Assembly (NCBI GenBank): GCA_963781035.1 | Contig: CAWAEN010000007.1 | Location: 1-64,000 of the forward strand | DNA from: SZUA-35 sp963781035 | Lineage (GTDB): Bacteria > Actinomycetota > Acidimicrobiia > Acidimicrobiales > SZUA-35 | DNA: 64,000 nucleotides | Reading direction: 5' to 3' | Shown here: positions 51,972 to 61,580 of the stretch, in pieces | Position numbering within the stretch: position 1 is the stretch's first letter | Layout: each line of letters starts with the position of its first letter | The notes under the pieces: generated by a model | Seen by the model: the letters and a program-made list of their open reading frames with translations, nothing else | Told to the model about the DNA's origin: nothing | Databases searched by the model: none | Program-made: the position numbers and the translations under genes

Positions 51972-52683
51972 TCAGGTGGGGGGTTCGGCGTCGGCGGTGA
52001 GCGGTCCGGCGTGGCCGGCGTCGTTGAACGATCGCACGATCCACTGTGGACCGTTCACCACCAGGTGGCTGATGGCGCTGTTGCGTGAACCCATCATCGA
52101 GAACATGTTGATCCCGAGGGCGTGGCCGAGCAACGAACCGATGGTTCCGCCGTGAACGAACACGGCGATCAGCTGGTCCGGGTGGCCGTCGGCCAACCGT
52201 TGAAGTGCAGGAATGGTGCGAGCAGCGAACTGGGTGTTGGACTCGGCTCCTTCCACCTCGCCCCACTCGCGGTTGGCTCGCATGGCCTCGGTGGAGGGGT
52301 GGCCGTCGGCCGACATCTTGCGGAAGACACCTCCCTCGCCCACCCCGAGGAACACTTCGCGCAGATCGGCTTCGATCGTGACTCCGTGGCCGAGTGCGCC
52401 GGCCAGAGGGGATCGCCGTTTGTACGGTCCGCTGCAGCGAGGTGGCATAGATGGCATCGATCGGCTCGGAGGCGAGACGTCGGCCGACCTGCTCGGCCTG
52501 CCAGAGCCCGAGCGGCGACAGCGGCGGGTCACCTTGGCCGTCGACCAAAGGGAACGGCTCACCCTCGACGAACGGAGCCGACTGGCCGTGCCGCACCAGC
52601 AACACCTGGCACGCACCGGGGTCGGGCTGGAAGAACGTCTGCGGATACTGCCGGGTTTCTGCTGAGGCGTTGCTTTCGGTCAC
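51972..52683 (-). CDS. Histidine phosphatase (phosphoglycerate-mutase-like, frameshifted)
   Basis: A histidine-phosphatase-superfamily enzyme of about 236 aa. The catalytic motif is VLLVRHGQSAPF, with LSPLGLWQAEQVGRRL, IYATSLQRTVQTA and the second His in VFVHGGTIGSLLGHAL. Frame changes near 52425. The GTG start at 52683 is 7 nt after TACGGT on the minus strand (52691-52696), which fixes the start over further upstream codons. Substrate could be a sugar phosphate or nucleotide. Confidence 0.86.
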
Positions 52684-52730
52684 CGGTGACACCGTAGTTG
52701 GGGCCGTGCCCCCGGCCATAGCCTGCCCTC

Positions 52731-54823
52731 GTGACCCAACCCGACCCCGCCCCGCCGGCACCCGAACCCCGCTCTTCGCCGCCTCGGGATCTGTGGGGCG
52801 AGCAGCGTCATGACACCAGGGCCTGGTTGCGCGACGCGGAGGACCCCGAGGTGATCGCGCACCTCGAGGCCGAGAACGATCACACAGAGGCGGCCACCGC
52901 CCATCTCGCCGATCTCCGAAACGCCCTTTTTGCCGAGTTCAAGACCCGAATCAAGGAGACCGACCTCAGCGTTCCCGTCGAGAAGGACGGGTGGAGCTAT
53001 TACTCGCGCACCGAGGAAGGGCAGCCATACGGAGTGCACTGCCGTCGGTCGCTCGTGGGCGACGATCCTGGGACCAATCCCGAGATGGTCATCCTCGATG
53101 AGAATCTCGAAGCCGAGGCGAGTGAGTACTTCGAGATCGGAGTGTTCGATGTGTCGCCGGATCACCGCCTGATGTTGTGGGCGGCCGACCGCAGCGGAGA
53201 CGAGAAGTTCGAGCTCCGGATTCGTGACCTCGACAAGGGAACCGAGCTCGACGATGTCATTCCCGACGTCAGTTACGGATCCGCCTGGGCGATGGACAAT
53301 CGCACCTTCTTCTACGTACGAGTCGATGACGCCCATCGTCCATTCCAGGTGTGGCGCCATCGCCTCGGAGACCCGGTGGCAGACGACCACCTCGTCTTCG
53401 AAGAGCTCGACGAACGATTCTTCGTCGGTGTCGGTCGAGAACGCGACGACTCCTTCATCCAAATCGCTCTCAGCTCCGCCATCACCGACGAGACCTGGCT
53501 GCTGCCCGCCGACCAACCCGACACCCCGCTTCGATGTTTTGCCGAGCGGCGCAACGGCATCGAGTACGGCGTGTCGCACCACGAGGGCCGGTTCATCGTG
53601 CTCACGAACGACGGAGCGGAGAACTTCCGCATCTGCGAGACGCCGGCCGACGACACTGATCCGGCCCGTTGGGTCGACCTCGTTCCGCACCGCAGCGACG
53701 TCCATGTCTCCGGATTCGACGCGCTGCGCGAACACCTCGTGATCTTCGAACGGGTGGACGCCGTGACCCGAATGCGGGTGCAACGCTGGGACACCGGTGA
53801 GGAGCATGTGATCGCTCAGGCCGAAGCCGTGTCGACCGTGTGGCCAGGGGCGAACCCGACAGCGGACACCACCACGTATCGCTATGGCTACAGCTCGATG
53901 GTCACGCCCCCTGCCGTGCTCCGCTACGACCTCGACGAGCGAACCACCGAGGTGCTGAAGACGACCGAGGTGCTGGGTGGATTCGACCCGGCGACCTACG
54001 AGACCAAGACGGGAGTGGGCGATTGCCGACGATGGCGTGCGCATCCCCATGAGCCTTGTGTGGCGTCGCGATCGACCCGCCGGCCCGGGGCCTGCGCTGG
54101 TCGGTGCCTACGGCGCCTACGAGGTCTCGTCCGATCCGTCGTTCTCGACGATGCGTCTCTCATTGCTGGACCGTGGGTTCGTCGTTGCCATCGCACATGT
54201 TCGAGGAGGCGGAGAACTCGGTCGGGGGTGGTATCTCGACGGCAAGTTCGAGAAGAAGCGAAACACGTTCTCCGACACCGTCGCCTGCGCCCGCCACCTC
54301 ATCGACGACGGCTGGACCACTCCGGATCAGCTCGGCCTACGCGGAGGGTCGGCGGGCGGCCTGCTCGTCGGGGCCGCTCTGAACCTGGCCCCCGAACTGT
54401 TCGGCGCCGCGGTGGCGCAGGTGCCGTTCGTCGATGCGCTGAACACGATGCTCGATCCCGACCTTGCCACTCACCGTGACCGAGTGGGAGGAGTGGGGAA
54501 ACCCGGCCGAATCAGAGGCGATCTACCGCGAGATGCGGGCCTACACGCCGTACGAGAACATCCGGACCGTTGACTATCCGGCGATTCTCGCCACCGCCGG
54601 TCTGAACGATCCTCGGGTCGGCTTCTGGGAGCCGGCCAAGTGGGTGCTGGCGTTGCGCGAACACACCACGGGGTCGAAACCGATCCTGTTGCACGTCGAC
54701 CTCGGAGCCGGTCACGGTGGCCCATCGGGTCGCTACGACAGCTGGCGAGAAGAGGCCAAGGTGATGGCCTTTCTCATCGACACCCTCGGCGCACCCAGCC
54801 AACCAGGTCCCGGAGCACCGTGA
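52731..54823 (+). CDS. Oligopeptidase B, S9A family (frameshifted)
   Basis: A prolyl-oligopeptidase-family serine peptidase of about 697 aa that cleaves peptides after basic residues in family members. An N-terminal seven-bladed propeller region is followed by the alpha/beta-hydrolase domain. Triad: Ser in RGGSAGGLLVGA, Asp in GLNDPRVGFWEP, His in GAGHGGPSGRY. Frame changes occur near 54018 (one G too many) and near 54455 (one T too many). GTG is 6 nt after TAGCCT (52719-52724). No signal peptide, so cytoplasmic. Confidence 0.9.
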
Positions 54824-54915
54824 AGATCGTGTGACCGATCTCAGCGGGACGCTCACCCCGTTCCCGACGCGGCCGATGAGACGGCTAGGGTCCGGAGACA
54901 GACCGGAGGTCTTCC

Positions 54916-56677
54916 GTGAACGAAGCTGAATACGAACGTCGCCTCAGCTCCTACGAAGTGGGCATGGCGGAACTGCAGAACCAACTGAAGGCGATGGAGG
55001 AAGAGGTCATCACCCTCCGCCGTCGTCTGCAGGACGCGCCGAAACGCGTCCGAACGCTCGAAGAACGCCTGCTCGACACCAAGGGCCAACTGGCCCAGGC
55101 CGTGAGCCAGAACGAGAAGCTCACCTACACGCTTCGCGAGGCGCGCGAGCACATCGCCGCCCTGCGGGAAGAAGTCGACAAGCTGGCGCATCCGCCGTCC
55201 GCGTACGGGACGTTCCTGTCCCACAACGACGATGAGACCGCCGACATCTTCACCAGCGGCCGCAAGATGCGAGTCGAGATCCACCCGGCCATCGCAGTCG
55301 ACGAGCTGCGCAAGGGCGATGAAGTCGTACTCAACGAATCGCTGAACATCGTGAAGGTGCGGGTCCCCGAACAGGGCGGCGAAGTCGTCACTGTCAAGGA
55401 GATGCTGGATGGCGGCACGCGTGCGGTCGTCGTCGGACGGGCCGACGAGGAACGTGTCGTCGACCTCGCCGATCACCTCGTCGGAACGCGCATCCGCACC
55501 GGCGACTCCCTCGTACTCGAACCCCGAGCTGGACTTCTGATCGAGAAGATCGAGAAGGCCGAAGTGGAGGACCTCGTCCTCGAGGAGGTGCCGAATGTCA
55601 GCTACGACGACATCGGCGGCCTCGATGCGCAGATCGAGGAGATCGTCGACGCCGTCGAACTGCCGTTCCTCCATGCCGATCTGTTCAGCGAACACGATCT
55701 GCCCGCACCCAAGGGCATTCTGCTGTACGGCCCCCCCGGCTGCGGAAAGACCCTCATCGCCAAGGCCGTCGCCGCCAGTCTGGCCAAGAAGGTGGCCGAG
55801 GTCTCGGGCGACGATCAGGCCCGCAGCTTCTTCCTCAACATCAAGGGCCCGGAGCTGCTCAACAAGTACGTCGGCGAAACCGAGCGCCAGATCCGACTCA
55901 TCTTCCAGCGGGCGAGGGAGAAGTCCGAAGAGGGCATGCCGGTCATCATCTTCTTCGACGAGATGGAGAGCTTGTTCCGCACCCGCGGCTCCGGAATCAG
56001 CTCCGACATCGAGAGCACGATCGTGCCGCAGCTCCTGGCCGAGATCGATGGCGTCGAAACCCTCAAGAACACGATCGTCATCGGTGCATCGAACCGTGAG
56101 GACCTCATCGATCCGGCCATTCTGCGCCCGGGACGCCTCGATGTGAAGATCAAGATCGAACGACCGACCGAGGTGTCGGCTCGCGTCGATCTTCCGTCGA
56201 TACCTCACCACTGACCTCCCGATTCATCCAGACGAGATCACCGAACACGGCAGCGAGCAGGCGGCTGTGGATGCAATGATCGATGCCGGCGCCGAGTTCA
56301 TGTACCGCGAAGACGACAACACGCGTTTCCTCGAGGTCACCTATCAGAACGGCGACAAGGAAGTCCTCTACTTCCGCGACTTCGCCAGCGGCGCAATGAT
56401 CGAGAACATCGTTCGTCGCACCAAGAAGGCCGCGATCAAGCGATTCCTCGACAACGGCGAGAAGGGCATCAAGGCCGAAGACCTCCACGCGTCGGTGACC
56501 CAGGAATTCAAGGAGCAGGAAGACCTCCCCAACACGACGAACCCGGACGACTGGGCGAAGGTGTCCGGCAAGAAGGGCGAGCGCATCGTGTACGTCCGCA
56601 CGCTCATCAAGAAGGACGACGGCGACGAGGGTGGCGGCCGTGCCATCGAGCAAGTGGCGACGGGGCAGTACCTGTAA
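54916..56677 (+). CDS. arc: Proteasomal AAA ATPase ARC/Mpa (frameshifted)
   Basis: ARC (Mpa) forms the hexameric ring that binds Pup, unfolds pupylated substrates and feeds the 20S proteasome. About 587 aa: N-terminal coiled coil (residues 1-90), OB-fold region, AAA domain with Walker A GPPGCGKTLIAKAV (about 272) and Walker B VIIFFDEMESLF (about 343), and the docking C-terminus VATGQYL. The frame breaks near 56183, just after the sensor-2 region; downstream RRYLTTDLPIHPDEI continues it. GTG start with GGAGG; a TAGGGT -10 at 54886-54891 gives a short leader. Confidence 0.94.
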
Positions 56678-56680
56678 CTC

Positions 56681-58195
56681 ATGGCCATCAAGAAGGTCGT
56701 CGGCATCGAGACCGAGCTGGGCATCATGGTCCGCGGAGCCGCCGAGTGGAATCCGGTCTCGGCGTCGTCGATGCTCATCAACGCCTACGTCGGCACCGAC
56801 CCTGGCGGCATCGACGATCGAGCGACCCCGATCGCGTGGGACTTCATCGACGAAATGCCGGGCGCCGATGCCCGCCAGGCGCTGGCGCCGTCGTTCTCCA
56901 TGCCTCCCGAGATCGAGACGCACTTGGTCAATGCCGTGCTCACCAACGGTGCCAGGTACTACGTCGATCACGCACATCCCGAGGTCTCGACACCCGAGTG
57001 CCTCGACGCACTCGCGATCGTGGTCTTCGACCGGGCCGCGGAGCTGATCGCTGTCGAATCCATGAAGGCAGCCAATGCGCTGCTGCCACCCGGGCAGGAG
57101 GTGATCCTCTACAAGGACAACACCGATCGCAAGGGCAACGCCTACGGCACACACGAGAACTATCTGGTCGATCGATCGTTGCCTTTCGGCCAGATCATCA
57201 CGGGGGCAACGATCCATTTCGTGACCCGCCAGATCTTCAGCGGGTCGGGCAAGGTCGGCAGCGAGCTCCCGGGCGTGGGAGCTGCCGCGATTCCGTACCA
57301 GATCACGCAGCGGGCCGAACACTTCGAGGAAGAGGTCGGGCTCGAGACCACCCTCAAGCGGCCGATCATCAACACCCGCGATGAACCGCACGCTGACAGC
57401 CAGCGATACCGCCGGCTGCACGTGATCGTCGGCGACGCCAACATGTCCCAGGTCGCCACATTCCTGAAAGTCGGCACGACCTCGATCCTGCTGGCCATGC
57501 TCGAAGACCACGCACTCGACATGTCGATGGCCCTCGACGATCCGGTTCGGGCCATGCACCACGTGAGCCACGACCTCACCCTGAGCGAGCCGATGCGGCT
57601 GGCCGACGGGTCGATGGCAACGGCACTCGAGATCCAGATGGACCTGCTGGACCAGGCCAAGAAGTGGCGGGAACGCCATGGCCTGGAGTCGGTCGGCGGC
57701 GATGAGGTCGGCTCGATGATCCTCGATCGCTGGGAACGAGTCCTTGTCGGGCTCGAATCCGACCCGGCGTCTGTCGCCGACCAGATCGATTGGTTGGCGA
57801 AGAAGCGGATCCTCGAAGGATTCATGGAGCGGCACGGCTGCGACTGGGACGACACCAGGCTGCGAGCGCTCGACCTGCAGTATCACGACCTCCGTCCGGC
57901 GAAGTCACTGGCTGGACGAGCGGGTCTCGAGACATTGGTCGATGAGGAGGACGCTCGTGTCGCGATGAGCGAACCCCCGACCAACACCCGGGCGTACTTC
58001 CGCGGAAAGTGTCTGCAGAAGTTCGCCGATTCCGTCGTGGCCGCCAATTGGGATTCGATCGTCTTCGACGTCGGTGACGATCCGTTGCGCCGCGTTCCCA
58101 TGCTGGAACCCACGAGGGGTACGGTGGAACACGTTGGTGCTCTGATCGACGAGAGTGCAACAGTGTCTGAACTCCTCGACAAACTCGGGGCTTGA
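56681..58195 (+). CDS. dop: Pup deamidase/depupylase Dop
   Basis: Dop hydrolyses the C-terminal glutamine of Pup to glutamate and also removes Pup from substrates. 504 aa, the usual length. The glutamine-synthetase-like fold shows GIETELGIMV at residue 8, LYKDNTDRKGNAYGTHENYL, and TRDEPHADSQRYRRLH; all are shared with PafA in this window. It starts 4 nt after the ARC stop, implying cotranscription. Its deamidase activity fits the Gln-ending Pup encoded next. Confidence 0.96.
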   Translation: MAIKKVVGIETELGIMVRGAAEWNPVSASSMLINAYVGTDPGGIDDRATPIAWDFIDEMPGADARQALAPSFSMPPEIETHLVNAVLTNGARYYVDHAHPEVSTPECLDALAIVVFDRAAELIAVESMKAANALLPPGQEVILYKDNTDRKGNAYGTHENYLVDRSLPFGQIITGATIHFVTRQIFSGSGKVGSELPGVGAAAIPYQITQRAEHFEEEVGLETTLKRPIINTRDEPHADSQRYRRLHVIVGDANMSQVATFLKVGTTSILLAMLEDHALDMSMALDDPVRAMHHVSHDLTLSEPMRLADGSMATALEIQMDLLDQAKKWRERHGLESVGGDEVGSMILDRWERVLVGLESDPASVADQIDWLAKKRILEGFMERHGCDWDDTRLRALDLQYHDLRPAKSLAGRAGLETLVDEEDARVAMSEPPTNTRAYFRGKCLQKFADSVVAANWDSIVFDVGDDPLRRVPMLEPTRGTVEHVGALIDESATVSELLDKLGA

Positions 58196-58210
58196 CCGAA
58201 GGAGAGCGGT

Positions 58211-58405
58211 ATGGCAGAACGTGAGCAGATCAAGAAGACGCCGTCACGCTCGGGTGAGAGCGAGGTCGGCGAGGCGCCGGCAGCCAGCGAATCCGGCGAG
58301 AAGCTGAAGGCGGAACTCGACGATCTCCTCGACGAGATCGATGATGTCCTCGAGACCAACGCCGAGGACTTCGTGAAGTCCTACATCCAAAAGGGCGGCC
58401 AGTAG
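58211..58405 (+). CDS. pup: Prokaryotic ubiquitin-like protein Pup
   Basis: A 64-aa intrinsically disordered tag. The C-terminal half has the conserved helix LDDLLDEIDDVLETNAEDFV that binds the ARC coiled coil, and ends in SYIQKGGQ. The terminal Gln must be deamidated by Dop before PafA can ligate it to lysines. The internal Lys in KKTPSR and EKLKAE are potential chain or self-modification sites. AAGGAGAG lies just before the ATG. Confidence 0.97.
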   Translation: MAEREQIKKTPSRSGESEVGEAPAASESGEKLKAELDDLLDEIDDVLETNAEDFVKSYIQKGGQ

Positions 58406-58432
58406 CCCTCCCGCTCCCTCCCCCCTCCTCCC
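58406..58432 (-). other. G-quadruplex-capable C/G tract after pup
   Basis: Five runs of three or more C on the plus strand (58406-08, 58410-12, 58416-18, 58420-25, 58430-32), with loops of 1-4 nt, give a canonical G4 pattern on the minus strand. It directly abuts palindrome P1. Confidence 0.6.
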
Positions 58433-58433
58433 G

Positions 58434-58479
58434 TTCTGCGGCACTCAGCCTTCACTTCTGAGGGCTGAGTGCCGCAGAA
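58434..58479. repeat. Palindrome P1 of the TTCTGCGGCAC family
   Basis: Perfect 17-bp arms, ttctgcggcactcagcc (58434-58450) and its complement (58463-58479), with a 12-nt loop. It lies 28 bp after the pup stop and 52 bp before the DUF559 ATG. It may also terminate pup transcription. Confidence 0.92.
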
Positions 58480-58530
58480 GGTGGTCGCACCGGTCGGGTG
58501 CCTCTCGATGTCCAGCTCAGAGGCGCCACC

Positions 58531-59493
58531 ATGTCCCGTTCGACCGATCGATTGATCGTTGCCATTGCATCCGCCAACCACGGAGCTGTGTCCCGCTCCG
58601 AACTGCTCGCCGCCGGTCTGAGTGCGAGCTCGATCGATCGACGCGTCGGCGAGCTCCTCGAGCTTTTCGCCTCGGGCGTCTACCTCGTCGGGGCCTCGAC
58701 CAGTGCCACCCAATTGTCCGCAGCGTTGCTGACAGAACCGAGGGCGGCAGCGGCGGATCGGACCGCGGCGCAGATGCTCCAGCTGCCGGTACATGACGTC
58801 GACGCCGTGTCGATCGTCGTGCCCGAGTGCGTCCGACGCGCTTTTCCTGCCCCCGTGTCGTCGCGGCGGACTCGCCACTTGCCGGCTGACGACGTCGATC
58901 TGATCGCTGGAAGGCGGGTCACCACCGTTGAACGGACGGTCTGTGACTTGTCCATCGTCGTGTCCGTTCGGCAGTTGCAGCGGTTGATCGAGTGGAGCAT
59001 CACCAACCGGCGGATGACGGCGAGCTCGTTTCGGGCTTGTGCTGCCGCGTTCTGTCGCCGAGGCAGGCGGGGAAGCGCACGCCTCAGGTTGCTCCGACAT
59101 GAGCTCCTCGATGGTGCTGCGGTGCCGGCCTCCGAGCTCGAACGGCGTGGACGGGAGCTCCTGGATCGTCACGGCATCTCCGGCTACAGCCTCCAGTTCG
59201 TGCCGCCGTGGTCAGATGGCCTTCGGGGCATCGTCGACGTCGCGTGGCCCGATGCCCACATGATTCTGGAGCTGGACGGCCGCCGCTGGCATGCGCTGAC
59301 CGAGGCCCAGTCCCTTGATCGTCGTCGCGATCGTCAGGCTGCCGAGGCGGGGTGGCTCGTCGTCAGAACCACTTGGGACGAAGTCGTCCACCGACCTGAT
59401 TCCATCGTCGCCGACCTCCGGTCCCTCCTCACGCAGCGCCGTTCTGCGGCACTCAGCCCGCAGAACCGACGGTGGAGTGCCGCAGAACGGTAG
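58531..59493 (+). CDS. AbiEi-like HTH plus DUF559 (Vsr-like) endonuclease-domain protein
   Basis: A 320-aa protein. The N-terminal winged-helix-like part (AVSRSELLAAGLSASSIDRRV, then ASGVYLVGA) resembles the AbiEi/type IV antitoxin HTH. The C-terminal residues 230-300 form a DUF559/Vsr-type PD-(D/E)XK domain, with Asp in IVDVAWPDAHMILELDGRRWH (split as IVDVAWPD and ILELDGRRWH) and Arg-rich DRRRDRQAAEAGWLVVRTTW. The last 17 residues are encoded by palindrome P2, and TAG follows it directly. AGAGG is 7 nt before the ATG. DNA recognition of the palindrome is a hypothesis. Confidence 0.85.
   Translation: MSRSTDRLIVAIASANHGAVSRSELLAAGLSASSIDRRVGELLELFASGVYLVGASTSATQLSAALLTEPRAAAADRTAAQMLQLPVHDVDAVSIVVPECVRRAFPAPVSSRRTRHLPADDVDLIAGRRVTTVERTVCDLSIVVSVRQLQRLIEWSITNRRMTASSFRACAAAFCRRGRRGSARLRLLRHELLDGAAVPASELERRGRELLDRHGISGYSLQFVPPWSDGLRGIVDVAWPDAHMILELDGRRWHALTEAQSLDRRRDRQAAEAGWLVVRTTWDEVVHRPDSIVADLRSLLTQRRSAALSPQNRRWSAAER
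59439..59490. repeat. Palindrome P2 of the TTCTGCGGCAC family
   Basis: Perfect 16-bp arms ccgttctgcggcactc (59439-59454) and gagtgccgcagaacgg (59475-59490) with a 20-nt loop. It lies inside the 3' end of the DUF559 gene, and the stop codon follows immediately. Confidence 0.92.
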
Positions 59494-59520
59494 GGGGTGT
59501 GGGGCGCTAGCTTGCTCGGC

Positions 59521-60654
59521 ATGACCGAGGGCTTCACCACCATGGATCAGATCACTGCCGACCTCGACCGCTTGGAGGCGAGCATCGAGGGCTACCAGCG
59601 GCCGGCCGCCCATGCGCTCGGCATCGCCACCATCGCCGAGAACGGTGACGTGCTGGACGTTTCCTACCCCCATGTGAATCTCGGCAACCACAACTACACC
59701 GCAGTTGCTCTCGCCAAGGCGATCGGCCACGTCGGCGGCACGGCGACCCACGAGGTCACTCCGGACGCTCTGTCAGAGGCGCTGGCGACGATCCGGCCCG
59801 CACTGGGCGTGGACGTACCCCACCCCAACGCGGCGGCATGGCAGGCCTGTCTCGATCTGCTGACGGTGCCCGCGCTCGGTGGTCGTCGACAGCTTGTCGC
59901 CAGCTTCATCGGTTCGCTCGACGATGCGCCGATCGACGCCATCGACGGTTACCTGCGGCTGCACCTGCTGTCGACTCGGTCGGTCCCACCCCACGGCCTG
60001 AACATGGACGGCATCTTCGGTGTTCTGACCAATGTCGTGTGGACCAGCCACGGACCCTTCCCCGTGGCCGGTTTCGAGTTGGCGCGGATGAAGGCTCGCG
60101 CTGCTGGCCATCATCTCACCGTGCTCGGCGTCGACAAGTTCCCGCGGATGCTCGACTACGTCGTCCCGTCTGGGGTTCGCATCGCCGACGCGGGTCGCGT
60201 GCGTCTGGGCGCTCACCTGGCCGAAGGCACGACCGTGATGCACGAGGGATTCTGCAACTTCAACGCCGGCACGCTCGGCGTGTCGATGGTCGAGGGCAGG
60301 ATCTCTGCCGGTGTGGTGGTCGGTGATGGCTCGGACGTGGGCGGGGGAGCGTCCATCCAGGGAACGCTCTCCGGCGGTGGACAAGAGACCATCAGCCTCG
60401 GCAAGAACTGCCTCCTCGGCGCCAATGCCGGCATCGGCATCTCGCTCGGTGACGACTGCATCGTCGAGGCCGGTCTCTACGTCACCGCCGGCACGCTGGT
60501 CTCGATGCCGGACGATTCGGTTCGCAAGGCGCGCGAGATCAGCGGAGCGAGCGGTCTGCTGTTCCGCCGGAACTCGTTGACGGGCCAAGTCGAGGTCGTT
60601 GCTCGCTCGGGAGCCAGCTGGCAAGGCCTCAACGAGGATCTCCACGCCAACTGA
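59521..60654 (+). CDS. dapD: Tetrahydrodipicolinate N-succinyltransferase, actinobacterial type
   Basis: DapD uses succinyl-CoA to acylate tetrahydrodipicolinate in lysine/DAP synthesis. 377 aa. The C-terminal left-handed beta-helix hexapeptide repeats run from about residue 210 (VRIADAGRVRLGAHLAEGTTV in pieces, HEGFCNFNAGTLG, GANAGIGISLGDDC). N-terminal features such as LNMDGIFGVLTNVVWTSHGPF match the long actinobacterial DapD. ATG is 7 nt after TAGCTT (59508-59513). Its presence inside the proteasome locus, between two palindromes, is unusual. Confidence 0.93.
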   Translation: MTEGFTTMDQITADLDRLEASIEGYQRPAAHALGIATIAENGDVLDVSYPHVNLGNHNYTAVALAKAIGHVGGTATHEVTPDALSEALATIRPALGVDVPHPNAAAWQACLDLLTVPALGGRRQLVASFIGSLDDAPIDAIDGYLRLHLLSTRSVPPHGLNMDGIFGVLTNVVWTSHGPFPVAGFELARMKARAAGHHLTVLGVDKFPRMLDYVVPSGVRIADAGRVRLGAHLAEGTTVMHEGFCNFNAGTLGVSMVEGRISAGVVVGDGSDVGGGASIQGTLSGGGQETISLGKNCLLGANAGIGISLGDDCIVEAGLYVTAGTLVSMPDDSVRKAREISGASGLLFRRNSLTGQVEVVARSGASWQGLNEDLHAN

Positions 60655-60659
60655 CCCTT

Positions 60660-60741
60660 GTTCTGCGGCACCACACCGTCGGAATTGAGGGTGTGGTGCC
60701 GCAGAACGGAGTGGGGAATTGATGCTGGGGTGCCGCAGAAC
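60660..60741. repeat. Palindrome P3 plus an adjacent half-site
   Basis: P3 has perfect 18-bp arms gttctgcggcaccacacc (60660-60677) and ggtgtggtgccgcagaac (60690-60707). A lone right half, ggtgccgcagaac, follows at 60729-60741, just upstream of the prcB promoter. The half-site suggests deletion or recombination between copies. Confidence 0.9.
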
Positions 60742-60767
60742 TGAGGCGGGGGCTACGGTTGGCCGCC

Positions 60768-61580
60768 GTGACGCTTCCGCTCTTCTCCGCTTCCGACGAT
60801 CCGGGTCCCTACTTCCCTGAACTGCTCAAGAGGGTGGGTATCGATCCCTCGTATCGCATCTCCGAGGCGCTGACCGCCGAACAACACCTCGACATCACAC
60901 ACGGCACGACCGTGGTGGCGGCGCGATGCGACGACGGTGTCGTGATCGCCGGTGATCGCCGCGCCACGGCCGGCAACCTGATCAGCCACCGCAACATGCA
61001 GAAGGTGTTTGCCGCCGATCGGTGGTCCGGTGTGGCCATTGCCGGTGCCGCCGGACCGGCCATCGAGATGGTCAAGATGTTCCAGCTCCAGCTGGAGCAC
61101 TACGAGAAGGTCGAGGGTCACTCGCTCTCACTCGAAGGCAAGGCCAACCAGCTCTCGATGATGGTGCGCCAGCACCTTCCCGCAGCGATGCAGGGCATGG
61201 TCGTCGTGCCGATCTTCGCCGGTTTCGACCGTCGGCGGGACCGCGGTCGCCTCTTCGCCTACGACGTCACCGGCGGTCGCTACGAAGAAGAGGACTACGT
61301 GGCGACGGGCTCTGGAAGCCTGCACGCTCGCACCGTCATCAAGCTCGGCCGCGGCGGAACGCTCGGCCGGGACGAAACCGTCGACTTGCTGATCCGGGCG
61401 CTGTTCACCGCAGCAGACGACGACTCGGCGACGGGCGGTCCGGACAACATGCGCGGTATCTATCCCATCGTCGCCACGATCGGCGAGGAGGGCTTCGTTG
61501 CCCTCGACGAAGACGACATCGCCGGTCGCTTCGCGGCAATCATCACCGAGTACACCCGACCCGAGGATGCCATCCGATGA
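60768..61580 (+). CDS. prcB: 20S proteasome beta subunit PrcB
   Basis: The catalytic beta subunit, 270 aa, made as a precursor. Autocleavage before Thr47 (LDITHG then TTVVAARCDDG) exposes the N-terminal threonine nucleophile. The conserved Lys/Asp region GVVIAGDRRATAGNLI follows. The GTG start is 8 nt after TACGGT (60754-60759), favouring it over a TTG nine bases upstream. It overlaps prcA by ATGA. Confidence 0.95.
   Translation: MTLPLFSASDDPGPYFPELLKRVGIDPSYRISEALTAEQHLDITHGTTVVAARCDDGVVIAGDRRATAGNLISHRNMQKVFAADRWSGVAIAGAAGPAIEMVKMFQLQLEHYEKVEGHSLSLEGKANQLSMMVRQHLPAAMQGMVVVPIFAGFDRRRDRGRLFAYDVTGGRYEEEDYVATGSGSLHARTVIKLGRGGTLGRDETVDLLIRALFTAADDDSATGGPDNMRGIYPIVATIGEEGFVALDEDDIAGRFAAIITEYTRPEDAIR

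Larger units (their letters stand above)
58431..59490. mobile_element. Candidate palindrome-bounded DUF559 cassette
   Basis: A 1060-bp unit begins with ccgttctgcggcactc (58431-58446) and ends with its exact complement gagtgccgcagaacgg (59475-59490), a 16-bp terminal inverted repeat. Each end is itself a palindrome, and the only gene inside encodes a DUF559 endonuclease-like protein. It lies between pup and dapD/prcB, where the Pup locus is normally continuous. No target-site duplication is visible and no known transposase is encoded, so mobility is inference. Confidence 0.45.

Noticed and set aside
56150..57886. 578-codon antisense frame over arc/dop
   Set aside because: Shadow of conserved dop codons on the other strand; no motif or ribosome-binding site.
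58431..59490. Ordinary insertion sequence
   Set aside because: No transposase domain (DDE, HUH or serine/tyrosine recombinase) and no target-site duplication was found, so it is reported only as a candidate new element.
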